NCBI GenBank assembly: GCA_035711805.1
Contig: DASTBV010000011.1
Span: 1 to 64,000, forward strand
Direction of reading: 5' to 3'
DNA: 64,000 nucleotides
Source of the DNA: Gp6-AA40 sp035711805
GTDB taxonomy: Bacteria > Acidobacteriota > Vicinamibacteria > Vicinamibacterales > UBA2999
The translations under genes and the position numbers were made by a program. Position 1 is the stretch's first letter. Every line of letters starts with the position of its first letter. Positions 17,175 through 23,252 of the stretch are shown here, piece by piece. The notes under the pieces were generated by a model. It worked only from the letters and a program-made list of their open reading frames with translations, had not been told where the DNA came from and ran no database searches.

Positions 17175-17204
17175 TTGACGCGGCGGCATGTTGCGCCCTA
17201 GAAT
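17175..17204 (+). promoter_or_regulatory. rpsU promoter
   Basis: TTGACG (17175-17180), 18-base spacer and TAGAAT (17199-17204) form a strong sigma-70-type promoter upstream of rpsU. The predicted leader is about 85 bases and includes a small palindrome, TGCTA GCC TAGCA (17218-17230). It would serve rpsU and the following zinc-ribbon gene. Confidence 0.75.
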
Positions 17205-17294
17205 CCGCGCCTGCCTGTGCTAGCCTAGCATATTCGCCACTTTTCGAGCGTTTTGGCAGGGGACCCACTAGGCCAGTGAGGGGGTGTAACAGGC

Positions 17295-17492
17295 GTGGCT
17301 GAAGTGAAGATTCAGGAGGGCGAGTCGATCGAGAGCGCACTCCGACGCTTCAAGCGAAAGGTTCAGCAGGAAGACATCATCAAGGACATCAAGAAGCATT
17401 CTTTCTATCTGAAACCAGGGGACAAGCGTCGGGCCAAACAGGCGCTGGCGCGGAAGCGTAACCGCAAGAAGCTCCGAAGAGAAACGGAGTAA
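17295..17492 (+). CDS. rpsU: Ribosomal protein S21
   Basis: Small basic 30S protein needed for efficient initiation at Shine-Dalgarno sites. The 65 residues show the S21 pattern VKIQEGESIESALRRFKRKVQQ at the N-terminus and a lysine/arginine-rich tail. The start is GTG at 17295, with a GGGGG stretch 11 bases upstream. It is followed 36 bases later by the zinc-ribbon gene. Confidence 0.96.
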   Translation: MAEVKIQEGESIESALRRFKRKVQQEDIIKDIKKHSFYLKPGDKRRAKQALARKRNRKKLRRETE

Positions 17493-17528
17493 GCACGCGG
17501 GATCGACGAGCTCACGAGGTGGCGACCG

Positions 17529-17837
17529 ATGGAGTTCCAGGACAAGGCCTTACGGTGTGTGGACTGCGGGTCGGAGTTTATCTGGACGGCTGGCGAACAG
17601 CTGTTCTTCGCCGACAAGCAGTTCAAGAACGAGCCGAAGCGTTGCAAGACGTGTAAGGCCAAACGGGCGAACCGAGCCAGCGCCGGACCAGCGCCGCGCG
17701 AACGGGTGGAGACACAGACCGCATGCTCGGCATGCGGTAAGGACACCACGGTTCCGTTCCGTCCGACTCAGGGTCGTCCGGTGTTCTGCAAAGAGTGCTT
17801 CCAGCAGCGGAAGTTTGCAGGCGCCGGCGGCGTCTGA
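17529..17837 (+). CDS. Double CxxC zinc-ribbon protein
   Basis: A 102-residue soluble protein with two zinc-binding modules: CVDCG (residues 10-14) pairs with CKTC near 39-42, and CSACG near 66 pairs with CKEC near 90. The first module with the segment FIWTAGEQLFFADKQF is a known small zinc-ribbon family often followed by the CxxC-x17-CxxC type module. Such proteins are common in Acidobacteria and Deltaproteobacteria but have no established function; nucleic-acid binding is plausible. Its place after rpsU and before a strong terminator suggests expression with the ribosomal gene. Confidence 0.85.
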   Translation: MEFQDKALRCVDCGSEFIWTAGEQLFFADKQFKNEPKRCKTCKAKRANRASAGPAPRERVETQTACSACGKDTTVPFRPTQGRPVFCKECFQQRKFAGAGGV

Positions 17838-17872
17838 GACCGTCGTTCGCAACCATATTTTCCAACGTCGCG

Positions 17873-17903
17873 AAGGGCCAGACGCGAGTCTGGCCCTTTG
17901 TGT
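17873..17903 (+). terminator. Rho-independent terminator after rpsU-zinc ribbon genes
   Basis: AAGGGCCAGAC, loop GCGA, GTCTGGCCCTT form an 11-bp perfect stem followed by TGTGT. The stem is the strongest terminator-like structure in the window. It lies 36 bases after the zinc-ribbon stop and could work in both directions, since A-rich sequence precedes it only weakly. Confidence 0.85.
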
Positions 17904-17951
17904 CTGTATGTTAAAATTCGAATCTTTTAGGCCATTTCAATCGAGGTTGTA

Positions 17952-18302
17952 ATGCAGATCGACGAACGGCAAGCCGGCGACGTGACGATTCTGGACGTCA
18001 AGGGCAAATTGACGCTCGGCGAGGGTGACGAGATCCTGAAGGACAAGATCAATAGCCTCGTGCTGCAGGGGCGCAAGAAGCTCGTACTCAATCTGGCCGA
18101 GGTCCCCTACATCGACAGCGCCGGGTTGGGTGAGATCGTCCGCACTTATACGACGGTGAGCCGCCAGGGCGGCAGCCTCAAGCTGCTCAGCCTGACGAAG
18201 CGGATTACCGATCTCCTCGCCATTACCAAGCTGCTGACCGTGTTCGAAACCTACGACAACGAGGCTGACGCGGTACGGAGCTTCTCATCGGCCAACGTCT
18301 GA
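17952..18302 (+). CDS. STAS-domain anti-sigma factor antagonist
   Basis: A 116-residue STAS protein of the SpoIIAA/RsbV type. The phosphorylatable serine is in YIDSAGLGEIV (Ser56), with the beta-strand segment GDVTILDVKGKLTLGEGDE before it. Proteins like this are released or blocked by serine phosphorylation and bind an anti-sigma kinase. No partner kinase or phosphatase gene is in the window. It is followed 10 bases later by the prenyltransferase gene, probably in one transcript. Confidence 0.9.
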   Translation: MQIDERQAGDVTILDVKGKLTLGEGDEILKDKINSLVLQGRKKLVLNLAEVPYIDSAGLGEIVRTYTTVSRQGGSLKLLSLTKRITDLLAITKLLTVFETYDNEADAVRSFSSANV

Positions 18303-18312
18303 CGGACGGCCC

Positions 18313-19260
18313 GTGGTGATGGCTTCCGCGGCGCCGTCGCCTGGCCGATCTCCGCGCGTGTCCACGCAGTCCCGTTCGACCACAGTCCTGCTGCTGATTT
18401 CGCTGCGGCCGGAGCAGTGGACCAAGAACCTGGTTGTGTTCGCTGGCGCGCTGTTCGGCGGCCAACTGACAAGTGCGCCGGCGCTCGGCGCGGCAACCGG
18501 CGCGTTCCTGATCTTCTGCGCGCTGTCTGGAGCGGTGTACCTCTTCAACGACGTCGCCGACCGGACCGCGGATCAACGGCATCCGCTGAAGCGCGAACGG
18601 CCGATCGCCTCAGCGAAACTGTCGCCGGGTCTCGCGGTGACCGTCGGTCTGATTCTCGGGTTGACCGGAGTGGGCGCCGCCTTTGCGATCCGGCCGCTGC
18701 TCGGCGTCGTGGCGACCGCCTACCTGGCGCTTCTGTTTCTCTATTCCTTCGTGCTGAAGCACCTCGTCATCATCGATGCGCTGACGATCGCGGCGGGCTT
18801 TGTGTTGCGCGCGGCCGCCGGCGCGGTCGCTGTCGCGGTGCCAATCAGTCATTGGCTGCTCGTCTGCACGACGCTGCTGGCGCTGTTCCTCTCATTCAGT
18901 AAACGCCGGCACGAGCTGACGCTGCTGGCCGAAGGCGCCATCGACCATCGGCCGATCCTCCATGAATACAGCCCTTACCTGCTCGACCAGATGATCGCGG
19001 TCGTGACCGCCTCGACGCTAGTCGCTTACACCCTCTACGCCACCAGCGTCGAAACGGCACAAAGGCTGGGCACCACCCGGCTGGGCCTGACGATCCCGTT
19101 TGTGCTCTATGGCATCTTTCGATATCTGTATCTGGTGCACCAGAAAAGGGGCGGCGGCAGCCCGACGACACTGCTGGTCACGGACGGTCCGCTGCTGGCG
19201 TGCGTCGGCTTGTGGAGTCTCGCCGTTGCGATAATCCTGTACACCCCCCTGGGACGCTGA
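18313..19260 (+). CDS. UbiA-family decaprenyl-phosphate phosphoribosyltransferase-like protein
   Basis: Integral membrane prenyltransferase of 315 residues with about eight to nine hydrophobic helices. The two aspartate motifs are visible: NDVADRTADQRHP (NDxxDxxxD) and DALTIAAGFVLRA. The early segment LRPEQWTKNLVVFAGALF is typical of the subgroup related to mycobacterial Rv3806c, which attaches phosphoribose from PRPP to decaprenyl phosphate. That substrate is an inference from similarity. The start is GTG 18313 or ATG 18319. The coiled-coil protein and glycosyltransferase that follow suggest a cell-envelope glycan role. Confidence 0.82.
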   Translation: MVMASAAPSPGRSPRVSTQSRSTTVLLLISLRPEQWTKNLVVFAGALFGGQLTSAPALGAATGAFLIFCALSGAVYLFNDVADRTADQRHPLKRERPIASAKLSPGLAVTVGLILGLTGVGAAFAIRPLLGVVATAYLALLFLYSFVLKHLVIIDALTIAAGFVLRAAAGAVAVAVPISHWLLVCTTLLALFLSFSKRRHELTLLAEGAIDHRPILHEYSPYLLDQMIAVVTASTLVAYTLYATSVETAQRLGTTRLGLTIPFVLYGIFRYLYLVHQKRGGGSPTTLLVTDGPLLACVGLWSLAVAIILYTPLGR

Positions 19261-19278
19261 TGCGCGGGGGGGCTTTTT
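19244..19278 (+). terminator. Possible terminator overlapping the prenyltransferase stop
   Basis: CCCCCC (19244-19249) can pair with the G-run at 19266-19272, which is followed by CTTTTTG. The loop is about 16 bases and partly self-complementary. The stem overlaps the stop codon, so any termination would be partial. Confidence 0.4.
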
Positions 19279-19290
19279 GACACGACACTG

Positions 19291-20484
19291 ATGGCAATGG
19301 ATCACAATCCCTCTGGCAGGCGGCCGCATTACCACCGTGGTCGGCGTGGAACCGACCGGCGCGGCAGCGACCGGCGCACGCCGCAGTCTGCCGAACAGGG
19401 GGCGCGGCCATCGGCCGATCAGGTGGACGTCGATCAGATCATGCGCGAGATCCGGAACCGGATCTCCCAGCGCCACGGCATCGAGCTCTCGACACAGCAG
19501 ATTCAGGATCTCGCGGCACGTCGGCTTGAAGCGATCCTCGAGCCGCGCAACATCAATCCGACACTGCTGGAGCAGCTGCGCAAGGGCGCCGCGGCGCCGC
19601 CCGATCCGCTGCCCCCGGGCACCGATACCGCCGATTCATTCGCCGACGACGCCATCTACGCCGGCAGCCCGGTGGTGCGCTTCTTCCGGCGGCTGTTCAA
19701 TCCGTTGTTGAAGCTGCTGTTCAATCCGTCGGCCGTTGTCGGTGCCCTGCAGGCGCAGGGCCGGCTCAATCGCGCCGCGGCCACGCGCGCCGCCGAGCTC
19801 GAACGGCGGCAGACAGAATGGAACGCGCTCCACTACCAGATCGTGCAGCGGCTCGTCACCGAGGTCTCGCGCGCCAGCATCGAAATGCAGGCGCTCAGTC
19901 AGCGGGTGGAGGCGCTTGCCGGGCGCGTCGACTTCAACGATCACCGTGTGCGCGCGCTCGAAAGCGCGCCGCCACCGGCGCGCAGCCCACGTCCCCAGGA
20001 GCCCGCTCCAGCGGCACCGCCCGCGCCAGCAAGTACCGCTCAGCCCGAAGCAGCCAACACCGCCACCAGCAGCGCACCCGCCGTGGATGCGCCGAGGAGA
20101 CGGCGCCGGCGTCGACGCGGCCGACGCGGCTCGATAGCCGGCACCGATGCGAGCGCCACCGCTGTGCCGGCGAATGCCGCGGTGCCCGAAGACACCGCGG
20201 ATCTCGATGAAGGCGACGAAGAGGGAGTGGAGGAACTTCCGGCCGGGGAATCCGCCGCGGAGCCGGTCATAGACAGCATCCTCGCCGATCGAGAGCCCGC
20301 AGCAGAATCGAATGTTCTGCCCGCACCGTCGATGCCGGAGCCAGTGGCGTTGCCGTCACCGGGACCCGCGCCCGAACCGTCACCCGTTGACGCGGATCCG
20401 GAACGGACCCCCGTTGCATCCGCAGGCGAATCGACTCCTGCCGCGCCGGCGCAGTCCTCTGACCCGAATACGCCCGGGCGCTAG
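19291..20484 (+). CDS. Unknown basic, coiled-coil and proline/alanine-rich protein
   Basis: A 397-residue protein that I do not recognise. Residues 1-45 are rich in Arg/His/Gly. Residues 45-90 form a predicted helical domain (VDQIMREIRNRISQRHGIELSTQQIQDLAARRL). Residues about 130-230 include an amphipathic segment and a coiled coil (ASIEMQALSQRVEALAGRV). The last 160 residues are low complexity: proline/alanine-rich, a run of arginines (RRRRRRRGRRGS), then an acidic stretch. There is no signal peptide or clear membrane segment, though FFRRLFNPLLKLLFNP could bind membranes. It ends eight bases before the glycosyltransferase start, so the two probably work together. Confidence 0.75.
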   Translation: MAMDHNPSGRRPHYHRGRRGTDRRGSDRRTPQSAEQGARPSADQVDVDQIMREIRNRISQRHGIELSTQQIQDLAARRLEAILEPRNINPTLLEQLRKGAAAPPDPLPPGTDTADSFADDAIYAGSPVVRFFRRLFNPLLKLLFNPSAVVGALQAQGRLNRAAATRAAELERRQTEWNALHYQIVQRLVTEVSRASIEMQALSQRVEALAGRVDFNDHRVRALESAPPPARSPRPQEPAPAAPPAPASTAQPEAANTATSSAPAVDAPRRRRRRRRGRRGSIAGTDASATAVPANAAVPEDTADLDEGDEEGVEELPAGESAAEPVIDSILADREPAAESNVLPAPSMPEPVALPSPGPAPEPSPVDADPERTPVASAGESTPAAPAQSSDPNTPGR

Positions 20485-20492
20485 GAGATCAG

Positions 20493-21764
20493 GTGAAGTT
20501 CGCGTTCGTCACGGCACGGTACGGGGCCGATATCACCGCGGGTCCAGACCACGCCTGCCGCGTACTGGCCGAACAGGTCAGCAGCCGTCACGACGTAGAC
20601 GTGCTGACGACCTGCGCCAGGAACCCACAGACCTGGAAAAACGAATACTCCGAAGGAACGGATCGCGTCCGGGGCGCGCTGGTGCGCCGTTTCGCCGTCA
20701 GCCAGGCCAGGGACGAACACGCCTTCGGCCAGTTTTCCGCACGCGTCCTGGCCGGGCCGCGATCGCGAGCCGACGAACTCGAGTGGCTGCGCCGCGCGGG
20801 CCCCTGGTCGGCCGGGCTGATCGATTTCATTCGGCGGCAGCACAAGTCGTACGACGTGCTGGTGTTCTTCTCGCTGTGCAGCCCCGTGACCGTGGCCGCC
20901 GCGACGCTGGCGCCCGAACGGACCATCGTCTTTCCGTATCTGCAGCTCCAGCCCGCACTGCGTTTCGACGTGGGCGCCGAAATCCTTTCTGCCGTTCGCG
21001 GTGTTGGCCTGATCTCCGGCACCGAGCGACATCTGCTTCGCTCGTATATGCGCGTCACGCCGCAGCACGACGAGGTCGTCGGCATCGGGATCGACCCGTC
21101 GCCTGAGCAGTCGTATCCGCGACATCAACAGGATCCGGCAGACGTTGTCGTCGACGACGACGCCATGAGCGCCGGCGGCGAAGACGACGTGCCGGCGTCG
21201 TACCTGGAGGGGCGCGGTGTTCCATTCCGGCGCCGACACCGCCTGTATGGTCCGTTTGCGCTGTACAGCGGCCGCGTCGAGCCGAACAACGGCTGCGAAG
21301 AGATGCTCGATTACTTCGATACGTTTGCCGCCTCCGACGGCGACACGTCTCTGGCGCTGATGGGCGTCAAGATGATGAAGGTTCCGGACGAGCCATACAT
21401 CAGGCTGGCTGGTGTGCTTCCGGAGCGTCAACGGATGATCGCCTGCGAGGCGGCCGACGTCACGATCGCGCCGTCGGCCGACGATCTGGTCGCGCAACCG
21501 CTCCTCGAAAGCCTTGCGGTGGGGACGCCCGTGCTCGCCAGCGCGTGCAACAGTGCGGCCGTCGAACACTGCCGGCGCAGCAACGGGGGCCTGTACTATT
21601 CCAACCGCGGGGAGTTCGTGGAAGCGCTGCGGCTGCTGATGACCAACAGCCGCCTCCGCAGCCGGCTCGGCGAGAACGGCCGGAACTACATCCGCCAGAA
21701 CTTCCGCTGGGACGCGGTGCTCGGCCGGTTCGATCGGCTGGTGTCGAAAGCCAGAGCGAGGTAG
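20493..21764 (+). CDS. Glycosyltransferase, GT4-like (GT-B fold)
   Basis: A 423-residue cytoplasmic glycosyltransferase. The N-terminal half starts MKFAFVTARYGADITAGPDHACRVLAEQ, a glycine-poor form of the GT-B acceptor loop. The C-terminal half has FALYSGRVEPNNGCEEML and the nucleotide-sugar segment APSADDLVAQPLLESLAVGTPVLAS with the conserved glutamate. About 40 residues in the middle (near 210-245) are acidic and look like an insertion. The start is GTG at 20493 with AGGAG seven bases upstream. Substrate unknown; the upstream prenyltransferase suggests a lipid-linked sugar pathway. Confidence 0.85.
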   Translation: MKFAFVTARYGADITAGPDHACRVLAEQVSSRHDVDVLTTCARNPQTWKNEYSEGTDRVRGALVRRFAVSQARDEHAFGQFSARVLAGPRSRADELEWLRRAGPWSAGLIDFIRRQHKSYDVLVFFSLCSPVTVAAATLAPERTIVFPYLQLQPALRFDVGAEILSAVRGVGLISGTERHLLRSYMRVTPQHDEVVGIGIDPSPEQSYPRHQQDPADVVVDDDAMSAGGEDDVPASYLEGRGVPFRRRHRLYGPFALYSGRVEPNNGCEEMLDYFDTFAASDGDTSLALMGVKMMKVPDEPYIRLAGVLPERQRMIACEAADVTIAPSADDLVAQPLLESLAVGTPVLASACNSAAVEHCRRSNGGLYYSNRGEFVEALRLLMTNSRLRSRLGENGRNYIRQNFRWDAVLGRFDRLVSKARAR

Positions 21765-21767
21765 GAA

Positions 21768-23252
21768 CTACTCGCGCGTCAGTTCGGCCGCCGGAAACGG
21801 CCGCGTCTTGACCGGGCGATCGTGATCCGCCGCGGTGCTGGCTTTCTTCCGCCTGGTGCCGATCTCGTATCGCTTGATCATTTCGTTCAGCGTGGTCGGT
21901 TTGATCTTCAGCAGTTCCGCCGCCCGCTTCTGCACTCCTCCGGCCGCTTCGAGCGTTGACTCGATCAGGCGTTTCTCGACGTTCGTAATCACGTCCTTGA
22001 AGGAGATCCCTTCCGGCGGCACGGCGAACTTCGGGATGTGGAAGGGTGGGGCCGATCGGATGTGGTCGGGAATCAGGTCGAGGTCGATCCGGGGCTTCAC
22101 GCTGAGCACGACCGCACGTTCGATGACGTTCTCCAGCTCCCGCACATTGCCCGGCCAGTCGTAGTCGCTCAGCACGTCGAGCGCCTCCGGCGTGATCTCG
22201 ACGTCGCGCTTGTTGTTCTCCTCGCTGTACTTCTCGAGGAAGTGCTGGGTCAGCAACGGGATGTCTTCCTTGCGATGGCGGAGGGGCGGCAGGACGATAT
22301 TGATGACATGGAGCCGGTAGTAGAGATCTTCGCGGAACCGGCCTTCCTCGACCATCTGGCGGAGGTCGCAGTTGGTCGCGGCAATGATCCGGACGTCGAC
22401 CTTGATCGTGTCCATGCCGCCGAGGCGCATGAACTCACGCTCCTGCATGACACGCAGGAGCTTGGACTGGGTCTCCGGAGGGATGTTGCCGATCTCGTCG
22501 AAGAAGATGCTGCCCTTGTCGGCGAGATCGCAGAGGCCCTTCTTCGGATTGATCGCGCCGGTGAAGGCGCCCTTCACGTGGCCGAAGAGCGTGGACTCGA
22601 GCAGATCCGACGGCAGGTTGCCGGAGTTGACCGTGACGAACGCGCGCTCGGCCCGCGGCGAGTTCGAGTGAATCGCGCGCGCAACGAGCTCCTTGCCGGT
22701 TCCGCTTTCACCGGTCACCAGGATCGTCGAGCGGCTGGGCGCCGCCTGGATGATCAGATCGAAGACCTGCTTCATCCGCGGACTGCCGCCGATGATCCCT
22801 GAAAACCGCCGGGACTGCGCCTGCAGCGTCTGCTTCAGCGCCGTGTTTTCGGCCACCAGCTGCCGGCGCTCGACGGCGTTGCGAACGACGACCAGCACCT
22901 CGTCGTTCTTGAACGGCTTCGTGATGTAGTCGAACGCCCCGAGCTTCATCGCCGCGATGGCGGTCTCGACGCTGGCAAAGGCGGTAATCATCAGCACCGG
23001 CAGGTCGTCGTCCAGCTTCCGCAGCTCGTGCAGCGTGGCGATGCCGTCGATCCCCGGCATCATCACGTCGACGATCGCCGCGTCGAACGGCATCGACCTC
23101 GCCAGCTCCAGCCCCTCTTCACCGCTGGAGGCAAGCCGCACCTGATACCCCTCGCGCGTCAACAGCGCCTCGAGGATCTCGCGCATGATCTCCTCGTCGT
23201 CCACGACGAGGATTGACGCCGACCGGCGGACCGTGGAAGCGAGAGCGGCCAT
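21768..23252 (-). CDS. Sigma-54-dependent response regulator (NtrC/AtoC type)
   Basis: A 494-residue transcription activator. Domains in order: receiver (residues 12-125, acidic pair D18/D19 and phosphorylation site D62 in VDVMMPG), AAA+ domain (Walker A GESGTGKE, sigma-54 contact loop GAFTGAI, Walker B IFFDEIGN) and a C-terminal Fis-type HTH (LEAAGGVQKRAAELLKIKPTTL). The ATG at 23252 shares a base with the kinase TAA (TAATG), so it is coupled to the sensor gene. The reading frame stays open upstream through the kinase gene, but that part is not translated sense. It activates unknown sigma-54 promoters; the beta-barrel gene next door is a possible target. Confidence 0.95.
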   Translation of the reverse strand: MAALASTVRRSASILVVDDEEIMREILEALLTREGYQVRLASSGEEGLELARSMPFDAAIVDVMMPGIDGIATLHELRKLDDDLPVLMITAFASVETAIAAMKLGAFDYITKPFKNDEVLVVVRNAVERRQLVAENTALKQTLQAQSRRFSGIIGGSPRMKQVFDLIIQAAPSRSTILVTGESGTGKELVARAIHSNSPRAERAFVTVNSGNLPSDLLESTLFGHVKGAFTGAINPKKGLCDLADKGSIFFDEIGNIPPETQSKLLRVMQEREFMRLGGMDTIKVDVRIIAATNCDLRQMVEEGRFREDLYYRLHVINIVLPPLRHRKEDIPLLTQHFLEKYSEENNKRDVEITPEALDVLSDYDWPGNVRELENVIERAVVLSVKPRIDLDLIPDHIRSAPPFHIPKFAVPPEGISFKDVITNVEKRLIESTLEAAGGVQKRAAELLKIKPTTLNEMIKRYEIGTRRKKASTAADHDRPVKTRPFPAAELTRE

